In this document: positions 10,055 through 20,500 of the stretch, one piece after another
How the letters are laid out: each line of letters opens with the position of its first letter
How positions within the stretch are numbered: the first letter of the stretch is position 1
Notes under the pieces: generated by a model
The model's input: only the letters and a program-made list of their open reading frames with translations
What the model was told of the DNA's origin: nothing
Databases searched by the model: none
Assembly: GCF_000143415.4 (NCBI RefSeq)
Contig: NW_003314291.1
Coordinates: 1,611,692-1,656,660, forward strand
Source of the DNA: Selaginella moellendorffii
Lineage: Eukaryota; Streptophyta; Lycopodiopsida; Selaginellales; Selaginellaceae
Reading direction: 5' to 3'
DNA length: 44,969 nt
Program-made: the position numbers and the translations under genes

Positions 10055-11758
10055 TGTAAGTGACTAAATTTTCCATTCTACTTTAGTCACTTAACCGCAC
10101 CTCCGACCACTTGGAAGAATCTCATTCACAACCTTTATAAGTCGCACTCAGGACTTGGGGCTTGCTAGCTCTGAGAATGGCATCTATGCCACTCAACCTT
10201 TGCACTTGGTCCAAATGCTCCACGTGTCCGGTCCCATGACCGACACCCCAAGGCACCACCAATATACCAGTCTGTTACGCTAGGCCATGCCCAATCACCT
10301 TGGTCATATCGGTGGTTCAACACCACCTGCATTGCAATCCCATCTCTCCAAGACTAGGCCATTTATCCATGAGTGGTCATCCCAGATCCACTCTTTAGCA
10401 TCCTTAGGATGCCCGCAGACATAGGGAATAACCTTCCCCAATATCTCCTTTTTGATCCCCATCAAGTCCCTTTCTGTCCTTGGCCGTGTTCGCCCACACT
10501 ACCACTGGATCAAGGCCCATGGGCCCGACCACTAAGTCCCACTGTCTTCTAAGACTTCCTCATTGTGTGACTGTGTCCTTGGTCACCACACCAGAGGGCT
10601 ACTCCTCTTCCTTTCCACAGTCCGGGACTTTGGGACAACATTTCGGAACACCATGGCCCTACGCGGGCCTCATGGGTACTCTCCCCACATTCCACCTTTA
10701 GGTGCTCTAGCCATGGGCTTAGAGCGAGGTTCCGTTGAGCCATGTCAGGTATCCAAGTAGGTAGTGCCACCCACACTTGGACTGAGAGCATTGGCCAGTC
10801 GATCTCCCAGGGGAACTAAAGCCGGCTCTTGAACACTTCACCAAGCTACCCCGCTTGTCAATCCGTGTTCACTCTAGTCTTGGACTTCCCAGTGGGCAGC
10901 TCATCACCCAACATTGGGTACAGCCTTTCTGGGCCAAACTGGCCTTTCCTGGCCAAACTGGCTCCACTACAGTCCTCCCCCTCACTATACTTTTGGAGCT
11001 CACCAAACCCCCCAGGGTTTGGGAGACAAACGCTTTGGGCTTTCACCCTCTCAAACTCGGACTTGGACTCGGACTTAGACTCGGACTCGGAATCGGGCTT
11101 GGTCTTGGCCTCGGCCTCGGTCTCGGTCTCGGTCCTGATCTCGGTCTCGGTCTCGGTCTCGGTCTTGACCTCGGACTCCATCTTGGGTCCTTCTCAGACT
11201 CCATCTTAGATTCCATCTCGGACTCCATCTCGGACTCCATCTTGGGTCCATCTCGAACTCCATCTCGGACTCCATCTCGGGTCCATCTCGGACTCCATCT
11301 CGGACTTCATCTCGGGTCCATCTTGGACTCCATCTCGGACTTCATCTTGGGTCCATCTTGGACTCCATCTCGGGTCCACCTCAAACTCCAACTCGGGTCC
11401 ATCTCGGACTCCATCTCGGACTCCACCTCGGACTCCACCTCGGACTCCAACTCGGGTCCATCTCGGACTCCATCTCGGACTCCACCTCGGACTCCAACTC
11501 GGGTCCATCTCGGACTCCATCTCAGACTCTTCCACGTGTCATGTGTTGGTCCTTTTGGGTCCCTTTTTAGAGCCTCATTTATTGCTCGCTTTGTGCTCAT
11601 TCCTCAAGCACTTTGTTCGGAGTTCCACTCCCGCTCTCAATCTTTCAAGTCAGAGCTTTTAGTCCAAACGTGTTACGCTCATTTGGCTTTCACTTCGACC
11701 ACTACCACGTGGCGCCCTTCTGGCTCCACTTTAGGGCCTAGGGATTTTGTGTCTCACA
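10055..11758 (-). mobile_element. Solo LTR (1704 bp) with target-site duplication
   Basis: On the minus strand it starts TGTGAGACACAAAATCCCTA and ends TTAGTCACTTACA. The ends match LTR termini elsewhere in the window (42120, 44287 and 15021 for the start; 25700 for the end, where a primer site follows). A 5-bp duplication TCATG flanks it (10050-10054 and 11759-11763). No internal domain is attached, so it is a solo LTR left by recombination between two LTRs. It contains a minisatellite at 11044-11531. Confidence 0.9.
11044..11531 (-). repeat. LTR-internal minisatellite
   Basis: Read on the minus strand the array consists of GAGATGGAGTCC and GAGATGGACCC units (12 and 11 bp, many with GAGGTGGAGTCC variants), then at its far end a 6-bp GAGACC/GAGTCC phase at about 11044-11170. 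The same array lies at the same place in every related LTR in this window. Long open frames on both strands are a by-product of units divisible by three. Confidence 0.9.
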
Positions 11759-11763
11759 TCATG

Positions 11764-12077
11764 ATGATAGTAAATTTCATCCTATAATCATATGTGCTAT
11801 AATTTATAATATATGGCCATTATCCCAAAATGCTCAATCCATAAGTAGGGATTCTTTATGGGCAACTTAGAAAACTATATTTGACGCACATGTGTATTAA
11901 GAGGATGTAAGAGCACTTGGTTAAGGATAAGGAAATTAACCTACCCTTAGGGTTCATAGTGGAATGGTAGTGCAATAGAGCTTTTTTTTAGCATAGGGTG
12001 GTTGGGTGGTGAGGAACTTTAAAAGGCATAACATAATTTAAAGAGGCTAGACATTTTGTCTATTAATGCTAAATTAT
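11764..12077. other. AT-rich spacer, nothing recognised
   Basis: Between two LTRs. AT-rich, with no open frame of note, no repeat termini and no tRNA-like fold that I can see. Confidence 0.6.
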
Positions 12078-13274
12078 TGTAAGTGATTAATTTTTCCATT
12101 TTTATTTTAGTCATTTAACCACACTTAGAAGAGTCCCATTCACAACCTCCATAAGTTTTATTCCTGACTTAAAGACTTGCTAGCCTCATAAATGGCCTCT
12201 ATGCCACTCTGCCTTTGCACTTGGTCCAAGTGCTCTATGTGTCTAATCCAACTATAGACACCCGAAGGCACCATTGACATATCAATCCATTATGCTAAGG
12301 TTATATCTATTCACTTTTATCTTATTAGTAGTCCAAGACCACTTGTACCATAGTCCTGTTTCCCAAAGACTGGGTCATCCATCCATGAGTGGCATTCCAT
12401 AACCACACCTTAGAATCCTTAGGATGCTTGGAGACATGGGGAACACCCTTCCCTAATGAGGGCACCAGCTAGATGGTTTGATTAGTCTTTCACCCCTATC
12501 CCTTCTTAGATCCTGACCAAGTCCTTCTCTACCTATGGCAATGTTCACCAATATTGTTATTTTGTTAGGGCCTGAAGGCTCGACAACTAAGTCCCATTGA
12601 CCCTAAAACTTTCTCACCATATGATTGTATCCTAGATCACAACACAAGAGGCTTACTCCTCTTCCTTTCCATAGTCCAGGACTTTGGGATGATATTTCAA
12701 AAGACCGTGGCTTAACATGAGCTTTGTGGGTACTCCCCCCACCTTCTGCCTTTGGGCAGCTATGTGCTAGAGTGAGGTTCTAATGAGCTATGCTAGGTAT
12801 CCAAGTCGGTAACCCACACTTGTATTGGGAACATCAACAATTTGATCTCTTGAGGGAGTTACACTTCACCAAATTACCCCACTTGTCCATCTATGCTCAC
12901 TCTAACATTAAACTCCTAAGTGGTTAAATCATCACCACTATATGAGTGTAGCCTTCCTGGGTCACACTGGCCTCCCAACCTAGATAAATTGGTTCCACCA
13001 GAGTCCAACCCCCACATTTTCTCTACTATACCTTTGGAACCCCCTACAGTGCCCTCCCTTTAGGGGACGATTGCCTTGGGTTTTCACCCCATAACCCATA
13101 TTAATATTTGGATTTGGACTCAAACTCGATCTCAAACTCGGTCTTGGTCTTGGATCCAGTCTTAATTTTGGTCTTGGTCTTGATTTGAGTCTCAATCTTA
13201 GTCTCGAACTCCATCTTAGACCCGATTATGAGACATAAATCCCTAAACCCAAAGTGGAGCCAAAAGTGTGCCAT

Positions 13275-13926
13275 TGTAGCACATGTGATCATAAGATAAG
13301 ATTTGGATATACTATCACTGTGGATATTTGGAATTTTGGGGGATAAATGGGGATAAAATACCCATTAAGGGCTCTTTCATTAAGTAATTACCCTTTTTTC
13401 AGCTGGCTTAAGGGGAGAGATAGGGTGTGTTATATGTGGTATTAGAGCAAATAGCACGGATTTGATTCCCATTGATTAGTGGCTACTTAAAAATATAATA
13501 TACCCTTGAGCATGGTATATTCCTACTCCTAAATTTCAAATTGTATGTATTAGACATCCATGCGTATATTCCACGAACGAAGGTATTTATCATGAGACTG
13601 TAGTATGGGTGAATGACTAGTTGCCTCACATGAAATACCTAGTCTAAATAATGGAAGGATTAGTAGATTCAGTGAGGAAATGAAGGTGCGAGTTCCCTTA
13701 GGTTTAGTAGGGGTTGTTAATCAATAGTCAATGAGAACATTGACATCTCTCAAGGGGGGGTGAGTGTAGTGCATGTGATCATGGGATAAAAATTGGATAT
13801 ACCGTCACCGTGGATCCTTGGAATTTTGAGGGATAAATAGGGATAAAATAGTTATTAAGAACTCTTTTATAAAGCAATTGCCCCTTTTTTAGTTGGCTTA
13901 AAAGGAGATAAATAGGGTGCGCTATA
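13275..13926 (+). mobile_element. TRIM (terminal-repeat retrotransposon in miniature), 652 bp
   Basis: Two direct repeats of about 160 bp (13275-13434 and 13765-13926) start TGTAG and contain CATGTGATCAT near the start and a GGATAAAT(A/G)GGGATAAAATA block. A primer site TGGTATTAGAGC (13437-13448) lies two bases after the left repeat, and a purine tract CAAGGGGGGG (13751-13760) lies just before the right repeat. A 5-bp target duplication GCCAT flanks it (13270-13274 and 13927-13931). The internal part is only about 330 bp and encodes nothing, so the element would rely on proteins of others. The LTRs end CTATA instead of the usual CTACA. Confidence 0.9.
13437..13448 (+). promoter_or_regulatory. 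Primer-binding site of the TRIM
   Basis: TGGTATTAGAGC differs by one base from the tRNA-iMet primer site TGGTATCAGAGC. Confidence 0.85.
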
Positions 13927-14139
13927 GCCATATGGTAGTGGTCAAAGTGAGAGTCTAATGATCATAAAACATTTGGATTAAAAGCTTCAATTCAGAAAAT
14001 TGAGAGCGGGAGTGGAACTCCCAATGACGTGCTTAAGGAATAAGCACGAAGTGATTGATGAATGAGTCTCTAAAAAGGGACACAGGAAGGACTTATATAT
14101 AGTAAATATTATGACATGTGGAAGTGTCAGAATAGAGTT

Positions 14140-14475
14140 TGAGATGGAGTTTGAAAAGTGGTCCGAGGAGTTCGAGATGGATCTGAGATGAAGTCTAAGA
14201 TAGAGTCTAAGATGGAGTTTGAGAAGGAGTTTGAGATGGAGTCTGAGAAAGAGTCTAAGATGGAGTCCGAGAAGGAGTCTGAGATGGAGTCCAAGATGAA
14301 GTCTTAAATGGAGTCTCAGATGGAGTCTAAGATGAAATCCAAGATGGAGTGTAAGATGGAGTTCAAGATGGAGTCTGGATGAAGACAGAGACTGGGTTTG
14401 AGATAGATTTTGAGACCAAGATCGAGACCGAGACCGAGACCGAGATCAAGACCAAGTCTAAGTCTGAGTTTGAGG
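14140..14475 (+). repeat. LTR-internal minisatellite (degenerate copy)
   Basis: Degenerate GAGATGGAGTCC units (many AAGATGGAGTCT) pass into GAGACC units near 14425. It is the plus-oriented array of the inverted LTR part and is more mutated than the copy at 42345. Confidence 0.8.
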
Positions 14476-14487
14476 GGTGGGGGATAG

Positions 14488-15020
14488 TGTAAGTGACTAA
14501 TTTTTCCATTCTACTTTAATCACTTAACCACACTTTTGACCACTTGGAAGAGTCTCATTCACAACCTCCATAAGTCCAATTTAGGACTTGGGGCCTGCAA
14601 GCCACCAAAGTGGCATCCATGCCACTCAACCTTTGCACTTGGTCCAAGTGTTCCACATGTCCGATCCTATGACCGACACCCCAAGATACCACCGACATAT
14701 CAGCCCATTACACTAAGGCCATACCTATTTGCCTTGGTCACACTAGTGGTTCAACACCACCTGTATCATAGTCTTGTCTCTCAAAAACTGTGCCATCTAT
14801 CCATGAGTGATCATCCTAGATCCACTCCTTAGCATCCTTAGGATGCCCAGAGATATGGGGAACAACCTTCCCCAATATCCATTTTACAATCCCCACCAAG
14901 TCCCTTTTCCGTCTATGGCCATATTCGCCAACATTGTTGTCTCACAATATAGTCATGTGGTGAGGAAGTCCTAGAGGACAGTGGGACTTAGTGGTCAAGC
15001 CTATAGGCCTTGTCCCAGTG
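14488..15020 (-). mobile_element. Truncated LTR copy with a small internal inversion
   Basis: 14488-14938 matches the 3' part of the solo LTR in minus orientation. 14939-15020 matches the next LTR segment in plus orientation (compare 25185-25255), as if about 75 bp had been inverted in place. At 15021 a further LTR copy begins in plus orientation, lacking its first eight or so bases. Confidence 0.65.
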
Positions 15021-15125
15021 CAAAATCCCTAGGCTCCAAAGTGGAGCCGGAAGGGCACCACGTGGTAGTGGCCGAAGCGAAAGCTAAACGAGCGTAACAC
15101 GTTTGGACTCGAGGAATGAGCACGA

Positions 15126-15401
15126 GGAGTGGCAAAAAGCATGGCTGCCATGTTTTGGTAGAGGAGATCACAAGGAGGTTCGTTGGAGATGGCGCCCCCC
15201 GGAGTCGATCTTGCGGTCAGCACGAAGGGGGGATATGGATCTGGACGTGATACGACGGAGACGACCGCAGCCGCTTCTACTGCAGGCCTAGTCTCACTTT
15301 AGATGAGGGAGATCACCACTAGGTAGCATGAGCTTTGGGCAGCATGCCCAGTTTTTGTATTAGTCCCTACGGGACATTGGGGAATGTACATACACGTTTC
15401 A
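15126..15401 (+). mobile_element. SINE-like or 5'-truncated LINE insertion, 276 bp
   Basis: A 17-bp duplication TCGAGGAATGAGCACGA flanks it exactly (15109-15125 and 15402-15418). Long, variable target duplications are typical of LINE-driven retroposition, not of LTR elements. Its 3' tail, GGGACATTGGGGAATGTACA followed by TACACGTTTC, closely matches the tail of the insertion at 29915-30300. No A or B box is obvious, so it may be a truncated LINE 3' end. Confidence 0.8.
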
Positions 15402-15467
15402 TCGAGGAATGAGCACGAAGCGAGCAATAAGCGAGGCTCTAAAAAAAGGGACCCAAAAGGACCCGAG

Positions 15468-15675
15468 ATGGAGTCCGAGATGGACCCGAGATTGAATTTG
15501 AGATGGAGTCCGAGAAGGACCCGAGATGGAGTTCGAGGTCGAGACCAAGACGGGGACCGAGACCGAGACCGGGACCGAGACCGGGACTAAGACCGAGACC
15601 GAGATCGGGACTAGGACCGAGACCGAGACCGAGGCCAAGTTCGAGTCCGAGTCCGAGTCCGAGTTTGAGTCTGAG
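15468..15675 (+). repeat. LTR-internal minisatellite
   Basis: Short array: a few GAGATGGAGTCC/GAGATGGACCC units, then GAGACC and GAGTCC hexamers. It is much shorter than the arrays at 42345 or 44520, showing copy-number variation between LTRs. Confidence 0.85.
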
Positions 15676-16002
15676 AGGGTGAAAGCCCAAAGCGTTCGTC
15701 TCCTAGACCCTGGGGGGTTTGGTGAGCTCCAAAAGTATAATAAGGGGGAGGACTGCAATGGAGCCAGTTTGGCCAAGAAAGGCTAGTTTTGCCAGGAAAG
15801 GTTAGTTTGGCCCAGGAAGGCTATACCCAGTGTTGGGTGATGAACTGCTTACTGGGAAGTCCAAGACTAGAGTGAACACGGACCAACAAGCGGGGTAGCT
15901 TGGTGAAGTGTTCAAGAGCTGGCTTTAGTTCCCCCGGGAGATCGACTGGCTGATGCTCCCAGTCCAAGTGTGGGTGGCACTACTTACTTGGATACCTGGT
16001 GT

Positions 16003-16190
16003 TGTTGGGGGAAGGAGGGGCGCCTCCCCCAATGCTTGCTCAAACACGAGAAATGCTTCACTGCTCTCTGCAAAAATGCCCCCCCTCGCCCTTGTGAGGC
16101 AAGGGTTTTATACAAGGAAGATGGGGAATATTCTGAGGACCAGAATATTCCCTCTCTCTCTCTCACTCTCTCGGTGGCCACGCCCTAACA
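16003..16190 (-). repeat. 3' LTR of the Tat-like element
   Basis: Direct repeat of 24822-25009. About 98% identical by eye, all differences transitions. Confidence 0.95.
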
Positions 16191-17552
16191 TGTGACCACG
16201 GTGGATCGCGCTGGCTCCAGATGCGCGAGAACCCTCCGAAGAGTGTAGAGTGTACGTTTTCTACTGATGCCAAGTGCTGGTAACTGCGTGAAATAGTAGA
16301 AACTCTAGAAAACAGAGTGGAAAAGAAAGAAAAAAAAAAGGTAGGTGAGAATTTTGGAGACAAGGAGAAAACCCGGTGGGAAACTCTGTAGTCAAACTGG
16401 ACCCTGAAGTTGAAGAAAAGTGTAGAAAAAGTGTGAAAAGAGGAGGAAAATAGAGGAAAAAGAACGTGAGTACCCAAAGAACTTAACCCGTACCTGGATT
16501 TCGGCTCAGGAAAGTGTAATATGCAAATGCAACCTCTTGATGACTTCCGGTATGCTCCAAGGATTGGCCGAAATCGAGAAAGAAAGAGAGGTAGAAGAGG
16601 GGATGCGTTGCCCAAGGGTGGTAAGTGTGGAAATGATGAAAGATGGAGTGATATGGTGGAGCGCCGAGATGGTGGTGGCACTTGGAAGTGGTAGCCATTG
16701 ATAACCGTTGGCCCGTAGAGTAAACACTGACCACTCGGAGTAGCCGGTAACCGATAACCGGTAGCCGGGTACCTGTAACCAATAACTGGTAACCACCTGC
16801 TCTCGCTCCTACTCCTGCGCCAGCTCCATGGTGGAGCGCTGAGATGGTGGTGGCTCTCTGAGAAGGTGGCTAGTCTGATGTGTCGGACTGAAGAAGTCAG
16901 CAGCTGAAAAGGACGGCATAGTCACTGGGTTGCCAGTAAAGAGAGGTGGCATGTGTCCACTGAGTGCTGGAGCAGAAGAAAGTGGCTTCGGCTTCTGTGG
17001 CCTCGCGTAAAGATCCACCTAGGTGCCTTGAGTGAACAGGTTCACCTGGTTGGAAGAAAGTCGCTCCAGAAAAGCTAGTGCGTTGTCGGCAAATGGTCGT
17101 AAGGACATCTTGGACATGGCACGTCCAAATGAGGTGGTGTCTTTTGCTGCTGGTGCATGTATGTGCGTCCGTGGTATGGTGTAAATGTGACCTCAAATGG
17201 AGATGGGAATGATGGTGAAAGAATGAAAGATGCAAGATGGGCATCTAGAGATAAGCGCGGGCAACGCTGTTGGAAGTGATTGGTGATGGAACTGTGAGTG
17301 TAGATGATATGGAATGAGTGTGGGAAATGTGCAGGGTATAGTAATGATAAAGGAAGGGCCAAAGAACCTGGAACATAGACTGAGCCAAGCGAGGAACCTC
17401 CATACAAATGGCAATGCAGCCTGAGCACAAAATCCAAGGCATGGGCCATTGTCCAATGGAGAAACATCCTCTGAAAGTAAGAAAAGTAGCCACGAAAGTA
17501 AAGTGAAAGAAAGGAAGAGAAAGAAAAAGAAAAAGAAGAGAAGAGGAACGCC
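16191..17552 (-). other. 3' untranslated region of the Tat-like element
   Basis: Lies between the pol stop and the 3' LTR. On the sense strand it is strongly pyrimidine-rich, which keeps several frames open, but none resembles a protein. It contains a direct repeat (16648-16680 and 16827-16858) and a GGTAACC/GATAACC block at 16740-16826 that recurs in the leader at 23890-23973. I see no ordinary purine tract next to the LTR. Confidence 0.6.
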
Positions 17553-20500
17553 TCACCGGATGAAGCATTTGAAATGAGAGTGATTGTGAGCGTGTGGGAG
17601 CTCACATCCCTTAGCATCAACTAGCACGTATGCTCCACCTCCAATGTGTCGCTGGACAAAGTAGGGGCCGGTCCAGCGAGGGGAGAATTTCAAAGGTGGC
17701 GTGAACTCCTTGAGTAGAACGAGATCGCCATCCTTGAATGGTTCGGCAGACTGCTGGTGATCGATGACTGACTTAATCTTCTGCTTGCCTCGAAGGAGAT
17801 GTTCAGTCATGGATTGTCGCTGTTCTTCCAAGGCAAGAACCTCCAAGTTACGTGCATGAAGCTTGTCCTCATCGCTAAGCTGCATCGCTGCTGCGTATTG
17901 AAGTGAAAGTGAGAGTGATGGCACCTGGATCTCCACTGGGAGCACGGCCTCTGTCCCATAGACAAGGGAGAATGGGGTCGCAGAGATGGATGTCTTGAAG
18001 GACGTCCGAAAGGCCCACAACGCCGTAACCAAGTGCTTGTGCCAACGCCTTGGGTGATCCTCCACAAGCTTTGAGATGACTGTCTTTAATATTTTGTTGC
18101 TGGACTCTGCCTGGCCATTGCACTCCGGATAATAGCTGCTGCTTTTCACATGCTTGACCTGCAGTTGCTGGAGAAGATGCTGCATCACCTGTCCAAGGAA
18201 GCCGCTGCCACGATCGGAAACCAAAACAGCAGGAACTCCAAATCGGCAAATGATGTACTCGTAGACAAACTTTGCTGTAGACTGCTGATCTGCCTGTCGC
18301 AAAGGGGTGGCCTTGACCCATTTTGTGAAATAGTCCGTCGCCACGATGATGTATCGCTGTCCTTTTGAGCTCGGTGGGTTGATCGGGCCAACGAAGTCAA
18401 GTCCCCACTGGAAAAAGGGACCTGGAGAAGTGATGAGCTGAAAAGGAAGACGTGGAACATGGCTCCGGGGGTTGAACCGTTGGCACTGCTCACATGCCTT
18501 GGCATAGGCCAAGCTGTCCTGGTGAATCCGAGGCCAAAAGTAGCCATGGCGCAAGAGGAGTTGTGCTGTAACCCGTCCCGAGAAATGCCCCGCACAAGAG
18601 TGGAAAGCGCGAAGGAGCTCAGGGACCTCGTGTTCCCCCACACACCGCAACAAAACTTCCTGAGAAGTCCTCCTGTAAAGGTGTCCATCAAGAAGGCAAA
18701 ACCCCCGTGCTCGGATTTCCAACGCCTTTTGTTGTATTGGTGAGGAATTTGCTGGGAATTGACCTGAATCCAGGTACACCGCAACATCCTGTAATGCTGC
18801 TGGGAGAGCTGCTGGGACCACAAAGGAGGTAGCTTCAGCAACCAGGAACTCGCTTGGATCCATCACACGCTTCCGCCACATGTGAAAAGTTGGTTGGAAC
18901 TCTTGGATGGTCACAATCCAAGATAAAGTACGAGGACTATGAACCGGTCGCTGTAAAAGAAAGGTTAGCACATTAAAATAGACATGGAAATGGATACGGG
19001 CTCCAGCGAGAAAGTGACGAAATCGCTCCAAGGTGTAAACAACAGCCACTGCTTCTTTTTCCGCATCCACATATTTCTTTTCAGTCTCCTTGAACGAATG
19101 TGAGGCATAATATGTTGCATGTGGTGGCTTGCCAAGCTGTGAACATTGGCAAAGGCATACTCCAAAAGCCTTTGTACCCGTTGTGATGTAAATGTCAAAA
19201 GGAAGTTGTCGTTCTGGTGGTTGGAGTACCGGGGCCGTGCGGAGTGACTGCTGTAGTGATTCAAAGGCTTGTTTTTGGGACTCACCCCAGATAAATGGAA
19301 CACTGTGTTGTAGCAAAGCTACCAGAGGCCATGAACGTGCAGCATAGTTGTGGATGAAACGGCGAAAGAAACCCATTTGCCCAAGGAAACTGCAAAGCTG
19401 CTTCAAGTTGGTTGGTGGGTTCCGATCTAGAATCTCCTGAGCCTTGGCTACCTGGGGTTTGATCCCATCCTGAGAGACATCAAAGCCCAGTAACCGGCCT
19501 TTGGTTACCCCGAATTTACACTTTGCCGGGTTCAATGAAAACCTGTGGTGTCAGCAGCGAGTGAAAATCTGTTCCAAGTGCATGAGGTGATCCTCAAAGG
19601 AGTCCGAGGTCGTGCACAGATCATCCATATACACCCTCAAGGCACCTCCAATCAAGTCGTGAAAGGCATGGGTCATAAAGCGCTGAAAAGTAGCTCTGGC
19701 ATTACACAAGCCAAATGGGAGGACATTGAAAGCAAAGACGCCCCAAGGTGTCCGGAAGGCCGTAAGATCTGGATGAATGAAGATCTGGTTATACCCTGAA
19801 AAGCCATCCATGAAAGAGTAGTATCGGTGGCCAGCCATCTCATCCACAATCGCATCGATAAACGGAGTTGGAAAGTGATCTTTATCAGTTGCCTTGTTCA
19901 AGTCTTGAAAATCAATGCAGAGGCGGAGTTTTCCATTTGCCTTGCGTGCAGGGACGAGATTGGCCACCCACTCTGAGCTCTCCAAAGGGTAAATAAAGCC
20001 GGCTGCCAGAAGTCGCTCGATCTCCAACTTCATCTCTGAGTGAGCTGCCCGGCTGAAATGCCGCATTTCTTGACAGACTGGTTTGGCTGACTCTGAAAGC
20101 ACGATACTGTGCATGATTGTGTCCATGGGAACTCCTGGGAGCTGGCTGTAGTCCCAAGCAAACACGTCCTTGAAACAGTGAAGGAGATCCAAGAGCTTTG
20201 CTGCATTTGTTGGAGCAAGCGATGTGGCGATAAAGACTAGGTCCTTGTCATCACCTAGAAAAACGGCATGAACCCTGGAGTCTGGAGAAACCTTGGTTTC
20301 AGGAGGCTCTATCTTTGATTCTTCCCTGACCCTGGAAACCGAAGAGCAGGGAGTGCCTTTAGCTTCTCGCATCGTGGTGATTGCTTGGTGTGATAACCTG
20401 TCTGCCCAAAATTTTTCTTCACGGGGGACACTTTGAAAAGACACCTCAGAGAACTCATCCTTCAGGTTGACCGCCCGCTGCCATAGCTCTTTCAGGTTCT

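Larger units (their letters stand above)
12078..14487 (-). mobile_element. Diverged LTR copy with its 5' part inverted in place
   Basis: 12078-13226 follows the solo LTR in minus orientation from its 3' end (TGTAAGTGATTAA) to the minisatellite. At 13227 the sequence switches to the LTR start in plus orientation (TATGAGACATAAATCCC) and runs to the minisatellite again at about 14480. After removing the TRIM (13275-13926 plus one TSD) the two parts add to about 1750 bp, one full LTR length. The simplest reading is a single LTR in which the segment from the minisatellite to the 5' terminus flipped. It abuts the next LTR copy at 14488. Confidence 0.7.

Noticed and set aside
16163-17620. Minus-strand ORFs of 87-181 codons rich in Phe, Ser and Pro
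   Set aside because: They lie in the pyrimidine-rich 3' untranslated region of the Tat-like element; composition alone keeps them open and no family is recognisable.
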